DNA of 46,651 nt from JBDTVS01 sp040007095 (GTDB lineage Bacteria > Acidobacteriota > Vicinamibacteria > Vicinamibacterales > CAVVIG01). The position numbers and the translations under genes were made by a program. Positions within the stretch are counted from its first letter, which is position 1. Every line of letters starts with the position of its first letter. Below, in pieces: positions 1-8,392 of this stretch. Location: positions 1-46,651 of the forward strand of contig JBDTVS010000224.1 in the NCBI GenBank assembly GCA_040007095.1, in the 5' to 3' direction. Under the pieces are notes generated by a model. It made no database searches. It saw only the letters and a list, made by a program, of their open reading frames with translations, and was not told the origin of the DNA.

Positions 1-103
1 GCAGCGCTCGTCCAATGATCACGCTCATGGCGTAATCCATGTACGACCGCTTCATCTCGTCTTCGATATTGACGGGGAACTGGTGCGCAGCGAAATCTGT
101 CAT
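1..103 (-). CDS. gyrA: DNA gyrase subunit A, N-terminal fragment (cut by window edge)
   Basis: Only the first 34 codons lie in the window, reading leftward from an ATG at 103-101. The peptide begins MTDFAAHQFPVNIEDEMKRS and continues into YMDYAMSVIIGRAL, the conserved GyrA/ParC start in which the YAMSVI motif precedes the winged-helix domain. It follows gyrB by 42 bp on the same strand, so it is read as gyrA rather than parC. GyrA is the DNA-cleaving subunit of gyrase and works as an A2B2 tetramer. No strong Shine-Dalgarno sequence is visible before the ATG, which would fit translation coupled to gyrB. The rest of the gene is outside the window. Confidence 0.9.
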   Translation of the reverse strand, partial: MTDFAAHQFPVNIEDEMKRSYMDYAMSVIIGRAL

Positions 104-145
104 CTGTAGAATCTGGAAGCTGACGTCAGAGCCCTGAGGAGCGTT

Positions 146-2704
146 CTAAACGTCGAGGTTCTTGACATCCAAGGCGTTGTCTTCGATGAACTTCCGACGC
201 GGCTCGACCTGGTCGCCCATCAGCGTCGTGAACATCAAATCGGCCTCGGTGTGGTCTTCCGCCCGCACCTGGAGAAGGGTCCGCACCGTGGGGTCCATGG
301 TGGTCGACCACAACTGGTCGGGGTTCATCTCGCCGAGACCTTTGTAGCGGTTGATCGCGATGCCTTTCTTGCCCGCCGTGATGAAGAATTCAACCAGTTC
401 GTGGAGGGAGTGCAAGGTCACGTCGGGCGGCTGGACTCTGACCTTGGTGGGCTTGGCCTCGCTCGGCGCGGCTTCGTCCGGCTCGACACTTTCGCTGGCG
501 ACGTCCGCGGCGGTAGAGACCACGATTTCGCCGTCGAGCGTCGGGATGTCGCGATGATTGGCCAGGAGCGTCCGATACTCGCCGGCGGTGACGAAATCAA
601 CGCCAATCGTATGCTGCCGCGGATAGCCGCTCGAACGATCCTCGATGTGCAGCAGATAGCGGTTGTGCTCTTCGTCGGGTTGGACGGTCACCGTGCGGGT
701 CGGCATCGTGAGACTGATCGCCACGCCCTCGAGCTTCTCCTTGTCGGCAAAATATTCGCGGTCCGCTCCTGCAGAGAGCAGGGCTTCGACGATTTCGCGA
801 GGATGGCCGCGCCGCTCCACGGTTTGGAGGAACTTCTGATGCGCGATCATCCTCTGCAGCAGTTTCTCGAGCTCCGCCCCGGCAATCTCTCGATTGGCGG
901 CCGGGATGCGAACGACCCGTCCTTCGACGGATCTCTTGATGAGAAAGGTCTCGAGGTCCCGTTCGTCCTTGATATAGGTCTCGGATTTGCCGCGCTTGGC
1001 CCGGAACAGGGGCGGCTGGGCAATGTAGATGTAGCCGTTCTCGATGATGCGGGGTAGCTGCCGGTAGAAAAACGTCAGGAGCAGGGTCCGGATGTGGGAG
1101 CCGTCGACATCCGCGTCGGTCATGATGATGATGCGGTGGTAGCGAAGCTTCTCGAGATTGAAGTCCTCGACCCCGATGCCGCAACCGAGGGCGGCAATCA
1201 TCGTCTTGATTTCGTCGCTGCCGAGCATCTTGTCGAACCGGGCCTTCTCGACGTTCAGAATCTTGCCCTTGAGCGGCAGGATGGCCTGGAAACGACGATC
1301 TCGACCCTGCTTGGCCGACCCCCCTGCCGACTCGCCTTCGACGATGTAGAGTTCGCTGAGGGCGGGATCACGTTCCTGGCAGTCGGCGAGCTTGCCGGGC
1401 AGTGAGCTGCCGTCGAGAGCGCCCTTACGTCGCACCAGGTCGCGGGCCTTGCGCGCGGCGTCCCTGGCCCTGGCAGCATCGATGGCTTTCCCGATGACTT
1501 TTCGCGCGACGCCGGGATTTTCCTCGAGAAACGCGCCCAGCTTGTCGTTGACGATCGTCTCGACGATGCCCTTGACCTCGGTGTTGCCCAGCTTGGTCTT
1601 GGTTTGGCCCTCGAACTGTGGGTGCGGGATCTTGACGCTGACGACGGCGGTCAACCCTTCCCTGATGTCGTCGCCGCTGACGCTCTCCTTGAGGTCTTTC
1701 GAGAGATTGTTCTTGGTCGCGTAGGAATTGACCGTTCGCGTCAGGGCGGAGCGGAATCCCGACAGGTGCGTCCCCCCCTCGTGCGTGTTGATGTTGTTGG
1801 CGAACGAATACAGCATCTCGGTATAGCCGTCGTTCCATTGCAGTGCGATCTCGGCATCGATGCCGTCTTTTTCGCCGCGCATGTAGATCGGCTTCTCGTT
1901 GACGGCGACCTTGTTCGTATTCAAATGCTGGACGAACGAGACGATGCCGCCGTCGTAGTGAAACTTGTGGCTCTTTCCGTCGCGCTCGTCGTCCAGCGTG
2001 ATGAGAATGCCGCCGTTCAAGAAGGCGAGCTCTCTCAGGCGCTGCGCCAGCGTGTCGAAGCTGTAGACGGTCGTCTCGAAAATGCTCGGGTCTGGCTTGA
2101 AGGTGACTTTCGTGCCTCTGCGCTTGGTCGTTCCGGTCACTTCGAGACCGGTTGTCGGGTGACCCCGCTCATAGCTCTGCTGGTAGACCTGGCCGTTTCG
2201 CCAGATCTCCAAATCGAGCGTCTCGGACAGCGCATTCACCACCGAGATGCCGACGCCGTGCAATCCTCCTGAGACTTTGTAGCTGTCGTTGTCGAACTTG
2301 CCGCCGGCGTGCAACACGGTCAGAACGACCTCGGCGGCGGACTTGCCGCTCTCGTGCTGATCGACGGGAATTCCGCGTCCGTTGTCGATGACCGTCACCG
2401 AGCCGTCGATGTGGATGGTGGCGTTGACCTGGTCGCAGTAGCCGCCGAGGGCTTCGTCAATGGAGTTGTCGACCACCTCGTAGACCAGATGGTGCAGTCC
2501 GGACGCACCCGTGGAGCCGATGTACATGGCCGGCCGCTTTCGGACGGCCTCGAGCCCTTCGAGCACCTTGATCTTGTCCGCGCCGTAGTCGTCGGCGTCG
2601 GCCGACGTTGCGTGGCCGTTACGACCCGCGGCGGGGAAGGCGGTCTCTATACCGTCGATTGGTTCGCTATCCGGCTTGTCCTGTGTTCGGTCGATGTGTT
2701 CCAC
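146..2704 (-). CDS. gyrB: DNA gyrase subunit B
   Basis: 852-residue ATPase subunit of gyrase, which drives negative supercoiling. The GHKL ATPase region starts near residue 40 (YGADKIKVLEGLEAVRKRPA) with the Bergerat motifs around residues 80-155 (EVVDNSIDEA, GLHGVGISVVNA). The Toprim domain carries its acidic residues at about 453-462 (YIVEGESAGG) and 530-540 (DADVDGSHIRT). The C-terminal block has the usual INRYKGLGEMNP. The start is a GTG at 2704; it gives about 39 weakly conserved residues before the canonical N-terminus, so a later start is possible. An extended segment between Toprim and the C-terminal block makes it longer than the shortest GyrB proteins. It lies 60 bp after dnaN and just before gyrA, probably in one operon. 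Confidence 0.96.
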   Translation of the reverse strand: MEHIDRTQDKPDSEPIDGIETAFPAAGRNGHATSADADDYGADKIKVLEGLEAVRKRPAMYIGSTGASGLHHLVYEVVDNSIDEALGGYCDQVNATIHIDGSVTVIDNGRGIPVDQHESGKSAAEVVLTVLHAGGKFDNDSYKVSGGLHGVGISVVNALSETLDLEIWRNGQVYQQSYERGHPTTGLEVTGTTKRRGTKVTFKPDPSIFETTVYSFDTLAQRLRELAFLNGGILITLDDERDGKSHKFHYDGGIVSFVQHLNTNKVAVNEKPIYMRGEKDGIDAEIALQWNDGYTEMLYSFANNINTHEGGTHLSGFRSALTRTVNSYATKNNLSKDLKESVSGDDIREGLTAVVSVKIPHPQFEGQTKTKLGNTEVKGIVETIVNDKLGAFLEENPGVARKVIGKAIDAARARDAARKARDLVRRKGALDGSSLPGKLADCQERDPALSELYIVEGESAGGSAKQGRDRRFQAILPLKGKILNVEKARFDKMLGSDEIKTMIAALGCGIGVEDFNLEKLRYHRIIIMTDADVDGSHIRTLLLTFFYRQLPRIIENGYIYIAQPPLFRAKRGKSETYIKDERDLETFLIKRSVEGRVVRIPAANREIAGAELEKLLQRMIAHQKFLQTVERRGHPREIVEALLSAGADREYFADKEKLEGVAISLTMPTRTVTVQPDEEHNRYLLHIEDRSSGYPRQHTIGVDFVTAGEYRTLLANHRDIPTLDGEIVVSTAADVASESVEPDEAAPSEAKPTKVRVQPPDVTLHSLHELVEFFITAGKKGIAINRYKGLGEMNPDQLWSTTMDPTVRTLLQVRAEDHTEADLMFTTLMGDQVEPRRKFIEDNALDVKNLDV

Positions 2705-2764
2705 GGTTTTTGCTAGTGCCTCATCGCTACGTCCAAACGCTCCATGAGTCGACGCACGCGATCG

Positions 2765-3877
2765 TCAGACGCGCATCGGCATGATCACGTAGGTGTAGTC
2801 GTAACCTTCCGCGCCGACCGGCTTGACCACGGCCTGGCTGACTTCATCCTTCAGATCGAGCGACACGACGTCGGTCGAAACCGCGGCGAGAAAATCGAGC
2901 ACATACTGCGCGTTGAAGCAGATCTGCATCGAACCTCCCGTGTAGTCGACCGGAAGCTCTTCGTGGGCGTCGCCAAGATCCGGACTGCTGGAGGTGATGT
3001 CGACTCGACCCTTTTCCAATTGGAATTTCACGGCTCGCGACCGTTCGTTCGACATCAACGCGACGCGTTTCACGGCATTGGTCAGACGATCTCGCTCGAA
3101 CTCGATGTGCTTGTCGTTGCCCTTCGGAATCACGCGTTCGTAGGCGGGAAACTGTCCGTCGATCATCCGGGAGATCAGCGTTCTTCCACCGACGCCGAAA
3201 AAGAGGTGGTTCTCCCCCCGTTCGAATTGCACGTCGCTCTCGCCGTCGGTCAACAGGCGTCCGAGTTCGCCCAGGGTTTTCTTGGGAAGAATCGGCCGAT
3301 CTTCGTCCGCCGACCCGTTTGAGTGCCCCTCGCGAGGCACGGTCACGAGCGCCAGGCGATGGCCGTCGGTGGCGACCAGGCTCATCGAATCCGGTCGAAT
3401 GACGAACAGCGCGCCGTTGAGGAAATAGCGCGTATCCTCGCCGGTAATCGCGAACTGTGTCTTGGCCACCATCTCCTTGAGGCCCGCGCCCGGCAAGGTT
3501 GTGCCGTTCGACCGGCTCCACTCTGGCAGCGTCGGAAAATCTTCACGAGGCAGCGTCTGGATGCGCGAATCGAATCGGTCGGCGCTGATCTTCACGCCGT
3601 TCTTGTCTTCAACCAGACGAATCTCGGTGTCGGGCAGCGACTTGACGATTTCGTAGAACTTCTTCGCGGGCACCGTCAGCGATCCGGGTTTGGCGACTTT
3701 TGCGTCGCACTGGCTGCGAAGCCCAACCTCCAGATCGGTCGCGAGGAGGCGGAGGGAGTCCTCCGTGGCTTCGATGAGGACATTGGCGAGAATCGGAATC
3801 GTGTTCTTCCTTTCGACGATTCCTTGGAATAGTTGCAGTTCTCGCAGAAGGTCGTTCTTCCGGACGACAAATTCCAT
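2765..3877 (-). CDS. dnaN: DNA polymerase III sliding clamp (beta subunit)
   Basis: 370 residues, the normal beta-clamp length. The N-terminus (MEFVVRKNDLLRELQLFQGI) and C-terminus (YTYVIMPMRV) match the family; the final MPMR(L/V) lies by the pocket that binds polymerase and other partners. The three clamp domains are expected at roughly 1-120, 121-245 and 246-370. The protein dimerises into a ring that tethers the replicase to DNA. It sits between dnaA and gyrB on the same strand, the standard arrangement. A candidate promoter with a TATAAT box lies 78-106 bp upstream and overlaps a DnaA-box-like site, which suggests control by DnaA. Confidence 0.96.
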   Translation of the reverse strand: MEFVVRKNDLLRELQLFQGIVERKNTIPILANVLIEATEDSLRLLATDLEVGLRSQCDAKVAKPGSLTVPAKKFYEIVKSLPDTEIRLVEDKNGVKISADRFDSRIQTLPREDFPTLPEWSRSNGTTLPGAGLKEMVAKTQFAITGEDTRYFLNGALFVIRPDSMSLVATDGHRLALVTVPREGHSNGSADEDRPILPKKTLGELGRLLTDGESDVQFERGENHLFFGVGGRTLISRMIDGQFPAYERVIPKGNDKHIEFERDRLTNAVKRVALMSNERSRAVKFQLEKGRVDITSSSPDLGDAHEELPVDYTGGSMQICFNAQYVLDFLAAVSTDVVSLDLKDEVSQAVVKPVGAEGYDYTYVIMPMRV

Positions 3878-4140
3878 AGCGGTGCTGACCTCGAAGTAGG
3901 CGGGGGGATTGCCCGCGATCCCCTGCGTAAAGAGGAGAGATTCGAGAAGATAGAATTATAACGGATAAGAGGGTGTGTTGAAAAGTCATGTGTCCCCCTT
4001 AATCCTTCTGAGTCAGTAAGTTAAGTTGTGCAAAATAAATGAGACGGATCGTGCGTTTCGTTGGCTCAAGCTCGGCCGTAGATTTAGTCAACAGCCGCTC
4101 CACGCAACCGCGGCGGGTGGACTGTGGAAAAGCGCTTTTT
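3878..4140. other. dnaA-dnaN spacer with DnaA-box-like sites and an AT-rich stretch
   Basis: 263 bp without a gene. It is clearly more AT-rich than its surroundings, especially 3945-4050. DnaA-box-like 9-mers on the minus strand are TTTTCAACA (3976-3984) and TTTTCCACA (4123-4131); two more, TTATCAACA (4164-4172) and TTTTCAACA (4176-4184), fall in the last codons of dnaA. The combination of boxes and AT-rich DNA makes this one of two candidate origin segments. Confidence 0.5.
3955..3984 (-). promoter_or_regulatory. Candidate dnaN promoter overlapped by a DnaA-box-like 9-mer
   Basis: On the minus strand there is a perfect TATAAT (plus coordinates 3955-3960) and an 18-bp spacer to a weak -35 TTTTCA (3979-3984). 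The -35 overlaps TTTTCAACA (3976-3984), a two-mismatch relative of the DnaA box TTATCCACA. Repression or activation by DnaA is inference from this overlap. Confidence 0.45.
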
Positions 4141-5475
4141 CTACCGGAAACCCTCGAGAAGGCTGTTGATAACGTTGTTGAAAACTGAGTTTTTCTGCCG
4201 TAAGTCCTCGATCTTTCGAATCGAATGGATCACGGTCGAGTGATGCTTTCCGCCGAAGCTCCGGCCTATTTCCGGCAGCGACGCATGGGTCAGCGCCTTG
4301 CACAGGTACATCGCCACCTGTCGAGGCATGGCGACTGACTTGGAGTTGTTACGGGACTTCAACTCGGTGAGCTTCAAGTTGTAGTACTCGGAAACCGACT
4401 TCTGGATGATCTCGATCGTGACCGCCTTATCCTCGTGTTCGATGATGTTCCTGAGGACGTCCTGCGCAAGCGGCAGCGTAATTTCCTGACCGGTGAGTGA
4501 GGCATAGGCGATCAGTCGAATGAGCGAGCCTTCGAGCTCGCGGATGTTCGACTTGATTCGTCCGGCGATGTAGATCGCCACATTGTCTGGCAGCGGGACG
4601 GCTTCGGTATCCGCTTTTCTCTTCAGGATGGCGATCTTCGTTTCGAGATCAGGCGACTGAATATCGGCGATCAAGCCCCACTCGAACCGCGATCGCAGAC
4701 GCTCCTCGAGTGAGGGAATTTCATGCGGGGGACAGTCGCTGCTGATGACAATCTGCTTCTGAAAGTCGTACAAGGCGTTGAACGTGTGGAAGAACTCGGT
4801 TTGCGTGCCTTCCTTGCCGGCGATGAACTGCACGTCGTCCACGAGCAGCACGTCGACCGTTCGATAGCGCTCGCGGAAATCGATGATGCGATCGTACCGC
4901 ACCGCATTGATCATTTCGTTCATGAAGCGTTCGCCGGAAATGTAGGTGAGCTTCATGAAGCGGTCGTGCGCGAGCACATATTGGCCAATCGCGTGCATCA
5001 GATGGGTCTTGCCGAGGCCGACCCCCCCGTAGATGAACAGCGGATTGTAGGAGCGCGACGGCGCTTCGGCGACGGCGCGGCACGCTGCGTGGGCGAACTG
5101 ATTCGAGGGTCCGACGATGAAGGTGTCGAAGGTGTAACGAAGATTGAGCCCGGCCGATCCAGGCCCGACCGGCAGGTCCTGCACAGGTGTTTCGAGCGCC
5201 GCCAGTTCTTCGATACTCAAGGTAGCCGGCGCTTCGCCGGAGGCGTCGGCGACGAAGTTCACTGATAGGCTCGTGCGCTTCAGCTCACCCATCGCTTCGC
5301 CGATCACACCGGAGTAGTGCTTCGTCAGCCAGTCCTTGAACAGCGGATTCGGCACCCGTACGGTGACGCACATCGCATCCTCGCCCACAAAGGTCGTGGG
5401 CTTGAACCAGGTGTAAAAGCTGTGGCGATTGATTTTCGTTTCAATGCGCGCGAGAACTTCGTCCCAGAGGTTCAT
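4141..5475 (-). CDS. dnaA: Chromosomal replication initiator DnaA
   Basis: 444 residues, a typical DnaA. Domain I is residues 1-75 (MNLWDEVLARIETKINRHSF), followed by a short linker. The AAA+ domain starts near 112 (LRYTFDTFIVG) with Walker A GGVGLGKT at 150-157 and Walker B VLLVDDVQFIAGKEGTQ. The C-terminal DNA-binding domain has the signature region (MPRQVAMYLCKALTHASLPE and GGKHHSTVIHSI) that reads DnaA boxes. The start is an ATG at 5475 with only a weak Shine-Dalgarno (TAAGAA). It binds the origin, melts it and loads the helicase. It diverges from rpmH across a 403-bp spacer and precedes dnaN. Confidence 0.97.
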   Translation of the reverse strand: MNLWDEVLARIETKINRHSFYTWFKPTTFVGEDAMCVTVRVPNPLFKDWLTKHYSGVIGEAMGELKRTSLSVNFVADASGEAPATLSIEELAALETPVQDLPVGPGSAGLNLRYTFDTFIVGPSNQFAHAACRAVAEAPSRSYNPLFIYGGVGLGKTHLMHAIGQYVLAHDRFMKLTYISGERFMNEMINAVRYDRIIDFRERYRTVDVLLVDDVQFIAGKEGTQTEFFHTFNALYDFQKQIVISSDCPPHEIPSLEERLRSRFEWGLIADIQSPDLETKIAILKRKADTEAVPLPDNVAIYIAGRIKSNIRELEGSLIRLIAYASLTGQEITLPLAQDVLRNIIEHEDKAVTIEIIQKSVSEYYNLKLTELKSRNNSKSVAMPRQVAMYLCKALTHASLPEIGRSFGGKHHSTVIHSIRKIEDLRQKNSVFNNVINSLLEGFR

Positions 5476-5878
5476 TTCTTAGGAAAAATCGCCTTCGGCA
5501 GACCTTCGCCCATCGACGTAGGCTATTTATCGGGCCGGAGACGGCAGAGGGCCTGCAAAGGCCGTTTTTTCAAGGCCTCTCACGGTTTCGCCTTGTTGAA
5601 AACCGCAAAGAATCGGCTCAAAACAGGACTGAATCATCAAAAAGCGCGATTTTCCACAGCTTTTTCCACAGGTGTGGAAATCTTTGGGAAGAGACCAAAA
5701 GCGCATGCCTTCTTGGGGTGGTGTCGTGCCGCGAATCGGACGGTGAAGGACGCAAACTCTAACACAAACCGGAGTCGATTGACACCTCACAAAGGCCTTC
5801 GCTACCATTGTCAGTTCGATTTGTAACGACGCGACTGGTTCAGATGCAACGGGTCCGGGAAGCCGACGAAGGGACAGA
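5476..5878. other. Candidate oriC / divergent dnaA-rpmH control region
   Basis: 403 bp without a gene between divergently transcribed dnaA and rpmH, where the gene strand bias switches. DnaA-box-like 9-mers cluster at 5650-5658 (TTTTCCACA, plus), 5662-5670 (TTTTCCACA, plus) and 5673-5681 (ATTTCCACA, minus), with a weaker TTTTCAACA on the minus strand at 5594-5602. A hairpin with arms near 5546 and 5580 and a run of T in its loop lies in the presumed dnaA leader. The clustering and position support an origin role, but the sequence alone cannot say whether melting occurs here or in the dnaA-dnaN spacer. Confidence 0.6.
5779..5808 (+). promoter_or_regulatory. Candidate sigma-70 promoter for rpmH-rnpA operon
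   Basis: A perfect -35 TTGACA (5779-5784) is followed by an 18-bp spacer and a -10 TACCAT (5803-5808, four of six consensus bases). It points toward rpmH, whose start is about 70 bp downstream. Confidence 0.55.
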
Positions 5879-6031
5879 ATGGCCAAGGGAAAACGAACAT
5901 TTCAGCCGAACAAGAGGCGGCGTGTGCGGGCGCACGGGTTTCTGGTTCGAATGAGCACGAAAAACGGACGTCTCGTGCTCAAGCGCCGGCGGGCGAAGGG
6001 CCGGAAACGTCTAACGGTCAGCAGCGAATAG
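5879..6031 (+). CDS. rpmH: 50S ribosomal protein L34
   Basis: A 50-residue, strongly basic protein. It opens MAKGKRTFQPNKRRRVRAHG and continues with FLVRMSTKNGR and LKRRRAKGRKRLTVSSE, the full L34 signature (family length 44-50). The ATG at 5879 has a purine-rich AAGGGA about 6 bp upstream. It is a structural protein of the large ribosomal subunit. It starts the rightward cluster rpmH-rnpA-yidD-yidC, with rnpA 10 bp downstream, the order seen at most bacterial origins. Confidence 0.97.
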   Translation: MAKGKRTFQPNKRRRVRAHGFLVRMSTKNGRLVLKRRRAKGRKRLTVSSE

Positions 6032-6041
6032 GCGTCTAATC

Positions 6042-6392
6042 GTGGTAGGCACCGTTCGATTCCGCCCGGATGAGCGGATCCGCCGACGGGCGGATTTTCA
6101 ACGGGTCTATCAGAACGGCGCTCGCCTCAATGCCCGATTCAGCACAATTTTTTTCCTGTCCAATGGGCAGGAAGCGGGACGTTTAGGAATTGCGGCAACG
6201 AAGAAGCTCGGCGGCGCCGTTGAGAGAAACCGGGCAAAGCGACTCATTCGAGAGGTCTTTCGACGCAACAAGATCTCGCCAGGGTTTGATGTCGTGGTCG
6301 TGCCCCGTCGAGGGCTGCTCGAAACCAGCCTGACTATCCTTGAAGCTGACTACCGCACCACGCTCGAACGTCGACTCCGCCCCAGGAGGTGA
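6042..6392 (+). CDS. rnpA: Ribonuclease P protein component
   Basis: 116 residues starting at GTG 6042. The RNR signature (VERNRAKRLIREVFRRNK, about residues 65-82) and the N-terminal FRPDERIRRRADFQRVY are diagnostic of RnpA. The protein binds the catalytic RNase P RNA and helps it trim the 5' ends of pre-tRNAs. It lies 10 bp after rpmH. Its last codons (agg agg tga) supply an AGGAGG sequence that probably serves as the ribosome-binding site of yidD. The RNase P RNA gene is not in this window. Confidence 0.95.
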   Translation: MVGTVRFRPDERIRRRADFQRVYQNGARLNARFSTIFFLSNGQEAGRLGIAATKKLGGAVERNRAKRLIREVFRRNKISPGFDVVVVPRRGLLETSLTILEADYRTTLERRLRPRR

Positions 6393-6399
6393 GTGCTCG

Positions 6400-6630
6400 T
6401 TGCCCGCCAGAATCGGGCTTGGGTTGATTCGCGCCTACAAGGTGCTGATTTCTCCATATTTCGCCGGGTCCTGCCGGTTCCTTCCGTCTTGCGCGGACTA
6501 CGCTGCCGAGGCGGTCACCCGCCATGGGCTGTGTCTCGGGTCCTGGTTGGCGGCCAGGCGCCTCGCGCGGTGCCACCCGTTTTGCGCCGCCGGTCATGAT
6601 CCGGTTCCCCTCAAGATGTCCGGAAGGTAA
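6400..6630 (+). CDS. yidD: Membrane protein insertion efficiency factor YidD
   Basis: A small protein with the YidD core: GLIRAYKVLISPYFAGSCRF, LPSCADYAAEAVTRHG and a C-terminal RCHPFCAAGHDPVP. The conserved cysteines of the SCRF(L)PSC and CHPF motifs are present. The start is best placed at TTG 6400 (76 residues), 10 bp after AGGAGG at 6384-6389; an upstream ATG at 6340 would overlap rnpA by 53 bp and add a tail unlike the family. The stop overlaps the yidC ATG by one base (taATG), so the two are probably translationally coupled. It is thought to assist YidC and Sec in membrane protein insertion. Confidence 0.88.
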   Translation: MPARIGLGLIRAYKVLISPYFAGSCRFLPSCADYAAEAVTRHGLCLGSWLAARRLARCHPFCAAGHDPVPLKMSGR

Positions 6631-8360
6631 TGGAAAAACGCGTTCTTCTCGCCATCATTCTGTGTTTTGTCACGCTCTACGCCTGGCAGGCGTTGGTCGT
6701 CAAGCCGGTCGTGAAGCCACCAGCCGGTCAGACGGAGGTCGCAGGTCAAGCGACTTCCATCCCCAAGACGCCGGCGGCCACCGCGCCCACGGCGGCGGCA
6801 GTCGTGGCTGCCGAGGCGCCGCCCGCCGATCCACCGCTTGTGGGCGATGCCCGTGAGCGCGATGTGCGCGTTGAAACGAGCGACGTCATTGCCGTGTTCA
6901 CGAATCGCGGCGGTCGACTCAAAAGCTGGAGGTTGAAGCACTACCTCGATCAGGACAAGCAGCCGCAGGAACTCATCGTCAACCTCGATTCTCAACCGCT
7001 GCCGTTTACCCTGCGGGCGGTGGATGACCGAACCACGGCGGCGCTCAATAGCGGTTTGTATGCTGTCAGCGGAGTGCCGTCCGAGGGGGCCATTACGTCG
7101 GCCGTGCGGCTTCGATTCGAATACACCACCGCCGCCGACGGGTTGCACGCGGTCAAGGAATTCGAATTCTTACCAGCCGGATACATTGTGACCTTCACCG
7201 GTGCGGTGACCAGGGAGGCCGGCGGCCAGCCAGCACCCGTGCCGTACACCATTCACTGGGGGGCCGCGGTCGGCGACATCAGCGAGAACAGCCGCTACGT
7301 GAAAAAGGCAGAAGGTCTGCTCTTCGTGGACGGGAAGATCACTCGCAAAACTCCCAAGGACTTCGCCACACAGCCCACCTATGAGGGCGAGTTCGGGTAC
7401 GCGGGGGTCGACGACAACTACTTCATGACCGCGGCGCTCTTTCCGGGCACCAGCAAGGTCACGTTTCAGACAGTCACCATTCCGCCCCCGGCGAATTCAA
7501 AGGATCCCGCGCGCGAGCTCGTGGCATATGCCATCGAGCCGCAAACAACCGGGCCCAAGAAGTTCTTTGCCGGCCCCAAGGACTTCGACGTGCTCGACTC
7601 GATCAGTCACGATGTCGCAGGCGCGATCGATTTCGGCATGTTCCGGGTCCTGGTGGTGCCCCTGTTGAAGTCGCTCAAGGGAGTAAACCGCTATGTCGGC
7701 AACTACGGCTGGTCCATCATCCTCCTGACGATCATCATCAACGCGATCATGTTTCCGCTGCGGCACAAGAGTGTCGTGTCGATGCGGAAAATGCAGGAGA
7801 TTCAGCCCGAGGTCAAGGCGATCCAGGATCGCTATTCGAAGCTGAAGGCCACCGACCCGGCGAAGCAGAAGATGAACACCGAGATGATGGCGCTGTATCG
7901 CGAGCGCGGCGTGAACCCGGCGAGCGGCTGTGTGCCGATGCTGCTGACGATGCCGGTGCTGATCGCGTTCTACGCGCTGCTGTCCGGCGCCATCGAGCTT
8001 CGCGGCGCGCCGTTCTTCGGCTGGATTCAGGATCTGTCCCTTCACGATCCGCTGTATATCACCCCGATCCTGATGGGCGTGACGATGGTGTGGCAGCAGC
8101 GGCTGGCGCCGGCGGCAGGGGCCGATCCGGCGCAGCAGAAGATGATGATGTTCATGCCGGTTGTGTTCACCTTCATGTTCCTGTGGGCGCCCGCCGGAGT
8201 GGCGGTCTATTGGCTCATGAGCAATTTGTGGGCGATCGGCCAGCAGTACGCCACCAACTATATGATCGGTCCTCCAAACATCCGGAATGTCCGTCCGCCC
8301 GCCGAACGCCGTGTCAAGCGCGTCGGCGGCGGAAAGACCGAGGCGGCGGCCCGCGAGTGA
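6630..8360 (+). CDS. yidC: Membrane protein insertase YidC
   Basis: 576 residues, the long Gram-negative form. An N-terminal membrane helix (about 5-23, LLAIILCFVTLYAWQALVV) is followed by an Ala/Pro-rich linker and a large periplasmic domain (about 70-330). The conserved insertase domain runs from about 345 to 550 (YGWSIILLTIIINAIMFPLR, PASGCVPMLLTMPVLIAFYA, FMPVVFTFMFLWAPAGVAVY). It ends with a basic tail. YidC inserts proteins into the inner membrane alone or with SecYEG. The periplasmic domain implies a cell with an outer membrane. It overlaps yidD by one base and is followed 32 bp later by the KhpB-like gene. Confidence 0.96.
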   Translation: MEKRVLLAIILCFVTLYAWQALVVKPVVKPPAGQTEVAGQATSIPKTPAATAPTAAAVVAAEAPPADPPLVGDARERDVRVETSDVIAVFTNRGGRLKSWRLKHYLDQDKQPQELIVNLDSQPLPFTLRAVDDRTTAALNSGLYAVSGVPSEGAITSAVRLRFEYTTAADGLHAVKEFEFLPAGYIVTFTGAVTREAGGQPAPVPYTIHWGAAVGDISENSRYVKKAEGLLFVDGKITRKTPKDFATQPTYEGEFGYAGVDDNYFMTAALFPGTSKVTFQTVTIPPPANSKDPARELVAYAIEPQTTGPKKFFAGPKDFDVLDSISHDVAGAIDFGMFRVLVVPLLKSLKGVNRYVGNYGWSIILLTIIINAIMFPLRHKSVVSMRKMQEIQPEVKAIQDRYSKLKATDPAKQKMNTEMMALYRERGVNPASGCVPMLLTMPVLIAFYALLSGAIELRGAPFFGWIQDLSLHDPLYITPILMGVTMVWQQRLAPAAGADPAQQKMMMFMPVVFTFMFLWAPAGVAVYWLMSNLWAIGQQYATNYMIGPPNIRNVRPPAERRVKRVGGGKTEAAARE

Positions 8361-8392
8361 GAGGGAACGGCAGAGATCCAGGTGATGCAACT

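Noticed and set aside
251..1057. Plus-strand open frame of 268 codons opposite gyrB
   Set aside because: Antisense shadow of a conserved gene, without a ribosome-binding site or recognisable motif.
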